From: DASXKD01 sp963707905 | Lineage (GTDB): Bacteria > Actinomycetota > Actinomycetes > Streptosporangiales > Streptosporangiaceae | Direction: 5' to 3' | Length of the DNA: 64,000 nucleotides | Assembly: GCA_963707905.1 (NCBI GenBank) | Contig: CAVPSA010000048.1 | Location: 62,001 to 126,000, forward strand | Shown: positions 8,865 through 16,928 of the stretch, piece by piece | How the letters are laid out: the number at the start of each line of letters is the position of its first letter | How positions within the stretch are numbered: the stretch's first letter is position 1 | Position numbers and translations under genes: made by a program | The notes under the pieces: generated by a model | The model's input: the letters and a program-made list of their open reading frames with translations, nothing else | What the model was told of the DNA's origin: nothing | The model's database searches: none

Positions 8865-10316
8865 CTATACCCGGGCCTGGGGCGGGCGTGCCTCGTCACA
8901 GCGGGCCCGGGACGGGGTTCCGGGCCCCAGGCCGGCCAGGGCGTCTTCGATGGCGCGGTGGAACGTCGGGTAGGCGTAGATCATTTCGCGCAGGCGCTGG
9001 ACGGGCACCGCGGCATGCACCGCCACCGCCAGCGCGCCGAGCACCTCGCCGCCCCACGGGCCCGCCGAGGTGGCACCGGCCAGCACCCCCCGGTCACAGT
9101 CCTCGACGAGCTTGATGAACCCGTCGTTGCCCGCCTTGTGGATCCAGCCCCGGGCCGACTGCGGCACCTGGCTCACGCTCGTGCGCACGGTCAGCCCCGC
9201 CGCACGCGCCTCGCGCTCGGTCAGCCCCACCGCGCCGATCTCCGGGTCGGTGAAGGTGACCCGCGGTACCGCGTGGTACTCGGCAGCGCAGTGCTCGCGC
9301 CCCAGGATGTCGTCGATGACGATGCCCGCCTGGTACATGGACATATGGGTGAAGGCACCCTTGCCGGTGATGTCGCCGAGCGCCCACACGCCCGGCGCGG
9401 CCCGCATGTGGCCGTCCACCGGGATGGCCCGCAGCCGCTCGTCGATCCCGGCCGCCCCGGCGCCGACCGCGGCCAGATCAGCGCGCCGGCCGGTGGCCAC
9501 CAGGAGCGCCTCGCCGGTGAGCTCCTCCCCGCCGTCGAGGGTGACGGTGAAGCCGCCGGCGGAGTGCGTGACGCGCGCGGCCGGGTGCCCGGTCCGCACC
9601 GTGATGCCCTCCCTGGCGAAGACCCCGGCGAGCAGGTCCCCGGCTTCTGGCTCTTCGAGCGGCAGCAGCCGGCCCGCGCCCTCGGCGACGCTCACCCGGC
9701 TGCCGAACCGTGCGAAGACCTGCGCGAGTTCGGCGCCGATGGCGCCGCCGCCGAGCACCACCAGCGCTTCCGGAACCCGCTCCGCCTCGATCGCCTCGTG
9801 GTTGGTCCAGAACGGGGTGCCGGCCAGGCCCGGGACCGGCGGGACCGCGGCCGTGGTGCCCGCCGCCAGGACGATGCCCCGGCGCGCCCGCAGCACCTGC
9901 GGCTCGCCGCCGGGGCCGCCCGCGGCCGGCGTCACCGTGACCTCGCCGGGCGCGCTGATCCGGCCGTGCCCGCGGACCAGGATGCCGCCTTTGCCGGTGA
10001 ACCGGTCGGCGGCGACCTTGTCGTCCCAGTCGTCGGTGGCCTCGTCGCGGATCCGGCGGGCCACCGGCGCCCAGTCCGGGGCGATCTCGGCGCGGCCCGC
10101 CATGCCGGGGATCCGGCGCCCCTCGGTGATCAGGTCCGCGGCCCGGATCATCATCTTCGAGGGGACGCACCCCCAGTACGGGCATTCGCCACCGACCAGC
10201 CGGCTCTCCACCCCGGCCACCGCCAGCCCGGCCTCGGCCAGGGTGCCCGCGGCGTGCTCACCACCTGGTCCCATGCCGATGACGACCACATCGACATTTC
10301 GCTCACGCTCGGTCAA
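8865..10316 (-). CDS. FAD/NAD(P)-dependent pyridine nucleotide-disulfide oxidoreductase
   Basis: A 483-residue flavoprotein of the dihydrolipoamide dehydrogenase/mercuric reductase family. The N-terminal FAD motif is VIGMGPGGEHAA, and the redox-active pair is in GGECPYWGCVPSK (Cys-X4-Cys). The second nucleotide fold is VVLGGGAIGAELAQVF, and the FAD-binding motif near residue 290 is VWALGDITGKG. The C-terminal interface holds YAYPTFHRAIED where lipoamide dehydrogenases have their catalytic His-Glu dyad, so the natural disulfide may be unusual. The start is TTG with GGGAGGGAAC just before it. It is divergent from egtA. A role in thiol redox is plausible from the neighbourhood but not shown. Confidence 0.82.
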   Translation of the reverse strand: MTERERNVDVVVIGMGPGGEHAAGTLAEAGLAVAGVESRLVGGECPYWGCVPSKMMIRAADLITEGRRIPGMAGRAEIAPDWAPVARRIRDEATDDWDDKVAADRFTGKGGILVRGHGRISAPGEVTVTPAAGGPGGEPQVLRARRGIVLAAGTTAAVPPVPGLAGTPFWTNHEAIEAERVPEALVVLGGGAIGAELAQVFARFGSRVSVAEGAGRLLPLEEPEAGDLLAGVFAREGITVRTGHPAARVTHSAGGFTVTLDGGEELTGEALLVATGRRADLAAVGAGAAGIDERLRAIPVDGHMRAAPGVWALGDITGKGAFTHMSMYQAGIVIDDILGREHCAAEYHAVPRVTFTDPEIGAVGLTEREARAAGLTVRTSVSQVPQSARGWIHKAGNDGFIKLVEDCDRGVLAGATSAGPWGGEVLGALAVAVHAAVPVQRLREMIYAYPTFHRAIEDALAGLGPGTPSRARCDEARPPQARV

Positions 10317-10432
10317 GTTCCCTCCCCACAGGCATCAATCCGGCGCCTCAGGGTACGGCAGCGGGAATGTCAGCGCCGGCAGCTAGGTTTCTAGGACTAA
10401 CCGGCGATCGACCGAGGGACGGGGCCAGCCTT

Positions 10433-11986
10433 ATGACTAGCAGCCGCCCTGATGCCGTGCATCCCCCGGACCCGGGCGACGGGCTTGCTGCGGAGCCGCT
10501 GACCGAGAGCGACGCCGAAGAGCACATCCACGGGATCTGCTTCAAGACCGGCCCACCCCACCGGGTCGGGGTCGAACTGGAATGGCTGGTCCGCGATGGC
10601 CGTGACCCCGGTATCCGCGTCGATCAGCAGCGAGTGGCCGCCGCCCTCGCCGGGCTGGGCGCGCCTGGCGCGCTCCCTGGTGGCGGCCGCCTCACCACAG
10701 AGCCCGGCGGGCAGGTGGAGATCAGTTCCGCGCCAGCGGAGGGCCTCGCCCCCTGCGTGGACATCACCTGCCGCGATCTCACCGCCCTCCGTCAGGCAGT
10801 GCTCCCGGCCGGCCTGTGCCTGACCGGGGAGGGCCTCGACCCGCTGCGCTCCCCGCACCGGGTGCTCCAGGTGCCCAGGTACGCGGCGATGGAGGAGTTC
10901 TTCAACCGGGCCGGCCCATGGGGCAGGCTGATGATGTGCAGCACCGCCTCGGTGCAGGTCTGCCTGGACGCGGGCGAGCAGAGCACCGGCCCGGCCAGCG
11001 TCGGGTGGCGGTGGCGGCTGCTGCACGCGCTCGGCCCGGTGTTCGTCGCCGCCTTCGCCAACTCCCCGCTGCGGGAAGGCCGCCCGACCGGCTGGAAGTC
11101 CACCCGGCAGGCCATCTGGGCCCGCCTTGACCCGTGCCGCACCCGCCCGCCGGAGAGCGCGGTGCCAGCGGTGGCGGGCCAGGGCCGCAGGTGGCCGCCG
11201 GACGCCGACCCGCGTGCGGCATGGATCGACTATGCGCTGTCCGCCGAGGTCATGTGCGTGCGCAGGCCCGGGGACGAGCCCTGGACCGCACCGGCGGGGC
11301 TGACGTTCCGCGGCTGGCTGCGCGGCGGCGGCGAGCGGCGGCCCACCCTGGAGGACCTGTCCTACCACCTGTCCACGCTGTTCCCGCCGGTCCGGCCGCG
11401 CGGCCACCTGGAGTACCGGGTCATCGACGCCCAGGCCGGCGACGGGTGGATCGTGCCGGCCGCCGTGGTCACGGCGCTGCTCGACGACGAGGCCGCCTCG
11501 CAGGCGGCGATGGCCGCCGCGGAAACCCTCTGGCACACGGCGGGCACCGCATGCGGCGGCGACTTCGGCGACGAGGCCGGGGCGGGCGGCGGGGCGGGCT
11601 GGGACTGCGGCAGCCCGTGGGAGTGGGCGGCGCGGCACGGTCCCACCGATCCGATCATCGGCGACATCAGCGTGAAGTGCTTCGAGGCCGCCGAGCCGGC
11701 GCTGGCCCGGCTTGGCGCCCCGGCCGCGGTCAGGGAGGCGGTCACCGCGTTCGCCGAGCGGTACGTCACCCGGTACCGATGTCCCGCCGACGACCGCCTC
11801 GACGAGGCACGCGCGGCCGCCAGCGCCTGCGGCCCTGCTGGTCCATCACCCCGCCACCCCGCCCTCGCTGGTCCATCACCCCGCCACCCCGCCCTCGCTG
11901 GTCCATCACCCCGCCACCCCGCCCTCGCTGGTCCGGCACCCCGCCACCCCGCCCGCCCACCCATCGCGGAAGGAATCAGCACATGA
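10433..11986 (+). CDS. egtA: EgtA, glutamate-cysteine ligase for ergothioneine synthesis
   Basis: A 517-residue member of the glutamate-cysteine ligase family (GCS2/EgtA). It makes gamma-glutamylcysteine, the sulfur donor for EgtB. Family features include HRVGVELEWLV near residue 43, TTEPGGQVEISSAP, CSTASVQVCLD and the late LEYRVIDAQ. The ATG at 10433 was chosen because conserved sequence begins soon after, though its ribosome site is weak. It overlaps egtB by ATGA and opens the egtABCD operon. The last 40-odd residues are not family sequence: they come from four 30-bp tandem repeats encoding GPSPRHPALA units. Confidence 0.9.
   Translation: MTSSRPDAVHPPDPGDGLAAEPLTESDAEEHIHGICFKTGPPHRVGVELEWLVRDGRDPGIRVDQQRVAAALAGLGAPGALPGGGRLTTEPGGQVEISSAPAEGLAPCVDITCRDLTALRQAVLPAGLCLTGEGLDPLRSPHRVLQVPRYAAMEEFFNRAGPWGRLMMCSTASVQVCLDAGEQSTGPASVGWRWRLLHALGPVFVAAFANSPLREGRPTGWKSTRQAIWARLDPCRTRPPESAVPAVAGQGRRWPPDADPRAAWIDYALSAEVMCVRRPGDEPWTAPAGLTFRGWLRGGGERRPTLEDLSYHLSTLFPPVRPRGHLEYRVIDAQAGDGWIVPAAVVTALLDDEAASQAAMAAAETLWHTAGTACGGDFGDEAGAGGGAGWDCGSPWEWAARHGPTDPIIGDISVKCFEAAEPALARLGAPAAVREAVTAFAERYVTRYRCPADDRLDEARAAASACGPAGPSPRHPALAGPSPRHPALAGPSPRHPALAGPAPRHPARPPIAEGIST
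11837..11956 (+). repeat. 30-bp tandem repeat, four units, in the 3' end of egtA (family B)
   Basis: Four units of exactly 30 bp start at 11837, 11867, 11897 and 11927. Each has GCTGGTCC(A/G)(T/G)CA followed by C4GCCAC4GCC, and the last unit diverges slightly. The unit is ten codons, so the frame is kept. The opposite strand reads GGGCGGGGTGGCGGGG, the same G-rich core as the repeats at 19741, 41440 and 46087. Confidence 0.85.
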
Positions 11987-13347
11987 CACCGACCGGCACC
12001 GAGGCACTGCGGGACCTGGTCGCCAGCAACCTGGTGGCGGCCAGGGACCGGACCGGGCTGCTGACCGGCTGCGTGGACGACAGCGACCTGGTGCGCCAGC
12101 ACTCGCCGCTGATGTCACCCCTGGTGTGGGACCTCGCGCATGTCGCCAACCAGGAGGAACTCTGGCTGCTGCGGGAGGTGGGCGGCCGGGACCCGATGCA
12201 CCCGGAGATCGACCCGCTCTACGACGCGTTCGAGCATCCCCGGGCGGAACGGCCGACCCTGCCGCTGCTGCCGCCGGCCGAGGCCCGCGCCTACGCGCAC
12301 GAGGTCCGGGGCCGGGTGCTCGACCTGGTGGCGGCGGCCACGTTCGGCGGCACCCCCCTGCTCACCGGCGCGTTCGCGTTCGGCATGATCGCACAGCATG
12401 AGCAGCAGCACGACGAGACCATGCTCATCACCCATCAGCTCCGCACGGGCGCGCCCACGCTGACCGCCGCCGCGCCGCCCGCGGCGCCGGCCGATGCGGC
12501 GTCGCTGCCGCGCGAGGTGCTCATCCCCGGCGGCCCGTTCACCATGGGCACCTCCACCGAAGCCTGGGCACTGGACAACGAGCGCCCCGCCCACCCGGTC
12601 ACCGTGGCCGCCTTCTACCTCGACACCACCCCGGTGACCAATGCGGCCTACCAGGAGTTTCTGGCCGACGGCGGCTATGAGGAGCCGCGCTGGTGGGGCC
12701 CGGCGGGCTGGGACCACCGGCAGCGCGCGGGCCTTGCCGCGCCGCTGTACTGGCGGCGGGAGGGCAGCGGCTGGGTGCGGACCAGGTTCGGTATCACCGA
12801 GCCGGTGCCGCCCGCCGAGCCGGTCGTGCACGTGTCCTGGTACGAGGCACAGGCGTACGCCGCCTGGGCAGGCCGGCGGCTGCCGACCGAGGCCGAATGG
12901 GAGAAGGCCGCGCGGCACGATCCGGCCACCGGGCGGTCGCGCCGGTTCCCGTGGGGCGACGAGGACCCCACGCCGGACCGGGCGAACCTGGGGCAGCGCT
13001 ACCTCCAGCCCGCGCCCGCGGGCAGCTACCCGCGCGGCGCGAGCCCGGCGGGCGTGCGCCAGCTCATCGGTGACGTGTGGGAGTGGACCGCCAGCGACTT
13101 CCTGCCCTACCCGGGCTTCACCGCCTGGCCCTACAAGGAGTACTCCGAGGTGTTCTTCGGCAGCGAGTACAAGATGCTCCGCGGTGGCTCGTTCGGCGTC
13201 GCCCCGGTCGCCTGCCGTGGCACGTTCCGCAACTGGGACTACCCGATCCGGCGGCAGATCTTCGCGGGCTTCCGCACCGCCCGTGACGCGGAGCCACCCG
13301 CCCACCTCCCCATTCCCCCTTCGCCGGGCAGCGGGGCGCTCCGCTAG
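11983..13347 (+). CDS. egtB: EgtB, hercynine oxygenase (sulfoxide synthase)
   Basis: A 454-residue non-heme iron enzyme that joins hercynine and gamma-glutamylcysteine with O2 to form the sulfoxide. The N-terminal DinB-like domain carries the iron-ligand region WDLAHVANQEELW and HEQQHDETML (HXXXH type). From about residue 175 comes the formylglycine-generating-enzyme-like domain, with GGPFTMGTS, RRLPTEAEWEKAAR, GDVWEWTASDF and LRGGSFGVAP. ATGA overlap with egtA indicates coupled translation. The last 17 residues (PPAHLPIPPSPGSGALR) derive from a dispersed purine-rich repeat lying in reverse orientation. Confidence 0.93.
   Translation: MTPTGTEALRDLVASNLVAARDRTGLLTGCVDDSDLVRQHSPLMSPLVWDLAHVANQEELWLLREVGGRDPMHPEIDPLYDAFEHPRAERPTLPLLPPAEARAYAHEVRGRVLDLVAAATFGGTPLLTGAFAFGMIAQHEQQHDETMLITHQLRTGAPTLTAAAPPAAPADAASLPREVLIPGGPFTMGTSTEAWALDNERPAHPVTVAAFYLDTTPVTNAAYQEFLADGGYEEPRWWGPAGWDHRQRAGLAAPLYWRREGSGWVRTRFGITEPVPPAEPVVHVSWYEAQAYAAWAGRRLPTEAEWEKAARHDPATGRSRRFPWGDEDPTPDRANLGQRYLQPAPAGSYPRGASPAGVRQLIGDVWEWTASDFLPYPGFTAWPYKEYSEVFFGSEYKMLRGGSFGVAPVACRGTFRNWDYPIRRQIFAGFRTARDAEPPAHLPIPPSPGSGALR
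13294..13331 (-). repeat. purine-rich dispersed repeat at the end of egtB (family C, reverse)
   Basis: The complementary strand reads GAAGGGGGAATGGGGAGG then TGGGCGGG. It matches the blocks at 15520, 17123 and 32489 and forms the C-terminal codons and tail of egtB. Its boundaries are approximate. Confidence 0.6.
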
Positions 13348-13350
13348 CCG

Positions 13351-14142
13351 ATGTGCCGCCACCTGGCCTACCTGGGCCCGCCCGCGACGCTGCGGGCGGT
13401 GCTTCTCGACCCGCCGCACGGGCTGGGCACCCAGGCCTGGGCACCGCGCCGCCAGTGCCACGGGACCATGAACGTCGACGGGTTCGGCGTCGGCTGGTAC
13501 TCCGGCGGGGACCCGGTGCCGGCCAGGTACCGGCGGGCCGGGCCGATCTGGGCCGACCCCAGCTTCGCCGACCTGGCCCGGGTCACCCGGACCCGGGCAC
13601 TGCTCGCGGCGGTCCGCTCGGCGACGGAAGGGACCGAGGCCGGCGCGGCGGCCGCGGCCCCGTATACGGCCGGTCCCTGGCTGTTCTCGCACAACGGCAC
13701 GCTGAACGGATGGCCCGCGGCTACCGGGCCCCTCGCCGCGACGCTGGCTGCCGCCGACCTGCTCGCGCTGGAAGCGCGGTGTGACTCGGCGCTTGCCTGG
13801 GCCCTGGTGTCGGCCCGCCTGCGGGCGGGCTGCGGCCCGGCGGATGCCCTCGCCCAGGTCATCGGCGCCCTGGCCGAGCACCAGGTCAGCGGCCGCTTCA
13901 ATTTCCTGCTCAGCAACGGGGAAGTGATCGCCGCCACCGCGGCGGGTGACACCCTCTGCTACCGGCTGAGCGGCGGCGGCGTGCTCGTCGCCTCGGAGCC
14001 GGGGGACGACGAACCGGGCTGGATCCAGGTGAGCGATCAGTGCGTGCTCACCGCGACCCCCAGCGGTGTGGAGGTCCGGCCGCTGCCCGTGCCCGCCCTG
14101 GAACGCATACTGCCCGCCAGCGAAAGGATGACCACCCGATGA
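13351..14142 (+). CDS. egtC: EgtC, gamma-glutamyl-hercynylcysteine S-oxide amidohydrolase
   Basis: A 263-residue class-II glutamine-amidotransferase-fold hydrolase that removes glutamate from the EgtB product. The N-terminus is MCRHLAYLG, where Cys2 becomes the catalytic N-terminal nucleophile after Met removal. Further family blocks are NVDGFGVGWY and FSHNGTLNGW. It starts 3 bases after the egtB stop and overlaps egtD by ATGA, so it sits third in the operon. Its length is close to known EgtC proteins and no repeat sequence was found in it. Confidence 0.92.
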   Translation: MCRHLAYLGPPATLRAVLLDPPHGLGTQAWAPRRQCHGTMNVDGFGVGWYSGGDPVPARYRRAGPIWADPSFADLARVTRTRALLAAVRSATEGTEAGAAAAAPYTAGPWLFSHNGTLNGWPAATGPLAATLAAADLLALEARCDSALAWALVSARLRAGCGPADALAQVIGALAEHQVSGRFNFLLSNGEVIAATAAGDTLCYRLSGGGVLVASEPGDDEPGWIQVSDQCVLTATPSGVEVRPLPVPALERILPASERMTTR

Positions 14143-15149
14143 CCGCATTGCGGGTCGAACGCTGCCTGCCCCAAGGTTTCCTCGCCGAGGCACTGCGGGC
14201 GGATGCCCGGGCCGGCCTGTCGGCCAGCCCGAAGGTGCTCCCGCCGAAGTGGTTCTACGACGAGCGGGGCAGCGAACTGTTCGAGAAGATCACCCGCCTG
14301 GACGAGTACTACCCGACCCGCGCCGAGCGGTCCATTCTGCGCGCGGCCGCCGGGCAGATCGCCACCGCCACCCGCGCCCGCACCCTGGTGGAACTCGGCG
14401 CCGGCGCGGCGGACAAGACCAGGCTGCTACTCGACGCGCTGGCCGGAGCGGGCACGCTGACCAGCTTCGTCCCGGTGGACGTGAGCGAGAGCGCGCTGAT
14501 CGAGGCCGCGCGCCGGGTGGACGGGGAGTACCCCGGGCTCGCGGTCACCGCCGTCGTCTCCGACTTCGAGGAGCACCTGGGCCTTCCCGACGACACCGGG
14601 CGGCGGCTGGTGGCGTTCCTCGGCGGGACCATCGGCAACCTGCTGCCCGGCCAGCGGGCGGCGTTCCTGGCCTCGCTGCGGGCCCGGCTACGCCCGGGGG
14701 ACGCGTTCCTGCTCGGCACCGACCTGGTCAAGGATCCCGCGGTGCTTGTCGCCGCCTACGACGATGCGGCGGGGGTGACCGCCGCGTTCAACAAGAACAT
14801 CCTGTCGGTGCTGAACGCGGCGCTCGGCGCGGACTTCGACCCCGGCGCTTTCGAGCATGTCGCCCTGTGGGATGCCCGCGAGGAGTGGATCGAGATGCGC
14901 CTCCGGTCGCTGGAGCCGCAGGTGGTGACGCTGCCCGCGCTCGGCCTGGAGGTGAGTTTCGGCGACGGCGAGGAAATGCGGACGGAGGTGTCGGCGAAGT
15001 TCCGCAGGGAACGGGTGGCCGCGGAACTTGCGGCGGCCGGGTTCACCCTGACCGGCTGGTGGACCGATGAGAAGGCCAGGTTCGGCCTGTCGCTGTCGGT
15101 GCCTGGCTCTGCTAGCCCGGGGGGGCGACCCCCCGGAACCCCCCGATAG
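14139..15149 (+). CDS. egtD: EgtD, histidine N-alpha-trimethyltransferase
   Basis: A 336-residue SAM-dependent methyltransferase that converts histidine to hercynine, the first committed step of ergothioneine synthesis. Family blocks are PPKWFYDERGSELFEKIT near residue 30, VELGAGAADKTRLLL (SAM loop), FVPVDVSESAL, and AFLGGTIGNLLP. The start overlaps egtC (ATGA). The final 14 residues (GSASPGGRPPGTPR) are encoded by a palindromic GC element and probably replace or extend the natural end. The gene converges on speD, with only 9 bases between the stop codons. Confidence 0.93.
   Translation: MTALRVERCLPQGFLAEALRADARAGLSASPKVLPPKWFYDERGSELFEKITRLDEYYPTRAERSILRAAAGQIATATRARTLVELGAGAADKTRLLLDALAGAGTLTSFVPVDVSESALIEAARRVDGEYPGLAVTAVVSDFEEHLGLPDDTGRRLVAFLGGTIGNLLPGQRAAFLASLRARLRPGDAFLLGTDLVKDPAVLVAAYDDAAGVTAAFNKNILSVLNAALGADFDPGAFEHVALWDAREEWIEMRLRSLEPQVVTLPALGLEVSFGDGEEMRTEVSAKFRRERVAAELAAAGFTLTGWWTDEKARFGLSLSVPGSASPGGRPPGTPR
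15105..15144 (+). repeat. palindromic GC element at the end of egtD (family A)
   Basis: GGCTCTGCTAGCCCG runs into a G7-CGA-C6 hairpin arm and then GGAACCCCCC. The complement of this element, with two small gaps, occurs inside pgk at 37822-37858, and shorter relatives lie near 27090 and 52071. It encodes the egtD tail and could also act as a stem-loop between the convergent genes. Confidence 0.7.
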
Positions 15150-15158
15150 TCCGGGCGC

Positions 15159-15578
15159 TCAGCGCCGGACCGCGCCGCGCTCCATCCGGTGCACCTGCGG
15201 GTCCACCAGCCGCAGCGCCCTGATCAGTTCACCTGCCACCCGCTCGGCGCCGATCGTGCCGCAGCTGAACAGGTCCACCGCGATCAGGTTCTCTTCCGGC
15301 CAGGTGTGGATGGCCAGGTGCGACTCGGCCAGGATGAGCACCAGGGTGACCGCCCCGTTGGGAAAGATCACGTGGCTGGAGTCGAGCACGGTGCCGCCGC
15401 CGGCCTGCACCGCAGCGGTCGCGAAAGCGGTCAGCTCGGTGATATCGGACACCGGCGAGCCAGGGGTCAGCGAGGCGTCCACCGTCCAGAGTTGCTTGGG
15501 CACAGGAACCGTCACCGCCGATGAAGGGGGAACGGGGAGGCGGGTGGGCGGCCGGCCCGGCGCAAGCTTTCCTGGCAT
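15159..15578 (-). CDS. speD: SpeD, S-adenosylmethionine decarboxylase proenzyme
   Basis: A bacterial-type SAM decarboxylase, about 139 residues from this ATG. It makes decarboxylated SAM, the aminopropyl donor for polyamine synthesis. The self-cleavage region reads AESHLAIHTWPEENLIAVDLF, with the Ser as the future pyruvoyl group and the His and Cys (FSCG) in their usual places. The start is uncertain: ATG at 15578, GTG at 15605 upstream, or a GTG near 15516 just before TVPVPKQLW, where family similarity begins. If the last is right, the purine-rich repeat at 15520-15552 is leader, not coding. It is divergent from bpsA, whose product should consume decarboxylated SAM. Confidence 0.85.
   Translation of the reverse strand: MPGKLAPGRPPTRLPVPPSSAVTVPVPKQLWTVDASLTPGSPVSDITELTAFATAAVQAGGGTVLDSSHVIFPNGAVTLVLILAESHLAIHTWPEENLIAVDLFSCGTIGAERVAGELIRALRLVDPQVHRMERGAVRR
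15520..15552 (+). repeat. purine-rich dispersed repeat at the 5' end of speD (family C)
   Basis: GATGAAGGGGGAACGGGGAG followed by GCGGGTGGGCGG matches the blocks in egtB, the GNAT gene and uvrC. It lies in the N-terminal extension of speD (residues PPTRLPVPPSSA) or in its leader, depending on the true start. Confidence 0.55.
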
Positions 15579-15667
15579 GATGGGGGAGGATACCCGATGG
15601 CCCACCGCAGGCCGCGGTCAGCCAAGCCGGGCCGCCCCCGGACCGGGGGCGCAGCACCCGCACAAAA

Positions 15668-15733
15668 CTGCACCTGCAAGAACACCTCACTGCACCTACA
15701 AGAACACCTCACTGCACCTACAAGAACACTACG
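15668..15733 (+). promoter_or_regulatory. three 22-bp direct repeats in the speD-bpsA divergent promoter
   Basis: Units at 15668, 15690 and 15712 begin CTGCACCT(G/A)CAAGAACAC; the first two end CTCA and the third ends TACG. The period of 22 bp equals two helical turns, so the copies lie on one DNA face. The third copy ends one base before the bpsA ATG. 22 is not a multiple of three, which argues against coding. This looks like an operator, perhaps polyamine responsive, with a leaderless or very short bpsA transcript. Confidence 0.6.
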
Positions 15734-15734
15734 C

Positions 15735-16928
15735 ATGGACGTTGACGCAGTAACCGCGGCGGTCGCCACCGCGGTCGGGCTGGCGGAGGGGCCGGCCGTT
15801 GCCGACATCCTCCGGGTGATCGCCCGCCACGAACCGGTCGCGGTGCGCGAGATCAGCCGGCGGGCCGAGTTGCCGGTCCCGATCGTCGCCGCCGTCTGCA
15901 ACGAGTTGCGCAAGCGCGGCGTGGTGGACCGGGCCCGCCCGGTGCGGCTGACCCCGGCGGGACGGGCCAGCCTGACCGGCCAGGCGGAGCCCCGCTCGGG
16001 GCAGGCCGAGATCACCGGCCGCTGCCCCTGCTGCGGCGGCCTGGGCGTGGTGGTCCCCGATGCGGTCGCGGGGCTGGCCGGGCTGCTGGAACAAGCGGAG
16101 CTTGGCGAGCCGGCGGCGAAGCTTGACCTGGACCAGACCCACTGCACCGCGGACACCAAGCTGCGGCGGGTGCTGGCCATGCACGAGGCGGGCGCGCTGG
16201 CCGGGCAGCGGATCCTGCTGCTCGGTGACGACGACCTGGTCAGCGTGGCGCTGACGGTCTTCGCCGGGCACGCCGGTGCGGCCGCCCGGCCACGCGGCGT
16301 CACCGTGCTTGACTGCGACCCCGACCTGGTGGGCTACCTGCGCGGCGAACTGCGCGGCGCCGGATTCCCTGCCGAGGTCGTCGAGCACGACCTCCGCGAC
16401 CCGCTGCCCGCCGCGCTCACCGGCGCGTTCGACGTGGCCTGCACCGATCCGCCGTACACGGTGGCCGGGGCGGAGCTGTTCCTGTCCCGCGCGGTGGACG
16501 CCCTGGCCCCGGGCGCCGGCGGGCACGTGTTCTTCTCCTTCGGCCCGCGCCGGCCCGCAGAGACCACGGCGACCCAGCGCCTGATGTCGGACATGGGGCT
16601 CGCCATCCGCTCGCTGACGCCCGGGTTCAACTTCTACACCGGGGCGGGCATCCTGGCAGGCACCAGCCACCTCTACCACCTGCGCACCACGCAGGACAGC
16701 CGGCCCGCCCGCACCGGCCGGTATGACGGCCCGCTGTACTCGGCGCAGACCCGGGCCGCCGCCACCCGGCCGTACCGGTGCGTGGCGTGCGGTGCGGTAC
16801 ACGAGGTCGGCCCGGGCGCCCGCTGGACGCGGATCGCCGAGCTGAAGGCCGCGGGCTGCCCGGCCTGCGGCGGCACGGTGCTGCGCCCGCAGCCGCTGCG
16901 TGCCGGGCAGGGGGCGGGCCGGCCATGA
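15735..16928 (+). CDS. bpsA: BpsA-like branched-chain polyamine synthase (DUF43 family)
   Basis: A 397-residue protein with the BpsA layout: an N-terminal winged helix (AVREISRRAELPVPIVAAVC), a Cys pair in CPCCGG, a Rossmann aminopropyltransferase core with ILLLGDDDLVSVAL near residue 160 and the catalytic-site CTDPPYT near 237, and a C-terminal zinc ribbon with CVACG and CPACGG. In Thermus and Thermococcus the enzyme adds aminopropyl groups from decarboxylated SAM to the inner nitrogen of spermidine, giving a quaternary or tertiary branched polyamine. speD lies divergently next door. The ATG at 15735 was preferred to the frame start at 15597, because the upstream codons are 22-bp repeats. 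It is the first gene of a four-gene overlapping operon. Confidence 0.85.
   Translation: MDVDAVTAAVATAVGLAEGPAVADILRVIARHEPVAVREISRRAELPVPIVAAVCNELRKRGVVDRARPVRLTPAGRASLTGQAEPRSGQAEITGRCPCCGGLGVVVPDAVAGLAGLLEQAELGEPAAKLDLDQTHCTADTKLRRVLAMHEAGALAGQRILLLGDDDLVSVALTVFAGHAGAAARPRGVTVLDCDPDLVGYLRGELRGAGFPAEVVEHDLRDPLPAALTGAFDVACTDPPYTVAGAELFLSRAVDALAPGAGGHVFFSFGPRRPAETTATQRLMSDMGLAIRSLTPGFNFYTGAGILAGTSHLYHLRTTQDSRPARTGRYDGPLYSAQTRAAATRPYRCVACGAVHEVGPGARWTRIAELKAAGCPACGGTVLRPQPLRAGQGAGRP

Noticed and set aside
11837..11956. Possible CRISPR-like array of 30-bp repeats
   Set aside because: The units are contiguous with no spacers, are in frame within egtA, and no cas gene is present. They are tandem repeats.
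12115..14193. 692-codon minus-strand open frame opposite egtB and egtC
   Set aside because: Low-complexity translation, no domain, and it covers two clear egt genes on the other strand.
15597..15734. N-terminal extension of BpsA from 15597
   Set aside because: These codons are mostly the 22-bp repeats, whose period is not a multiple of three; homologous sequence starts at 15735.
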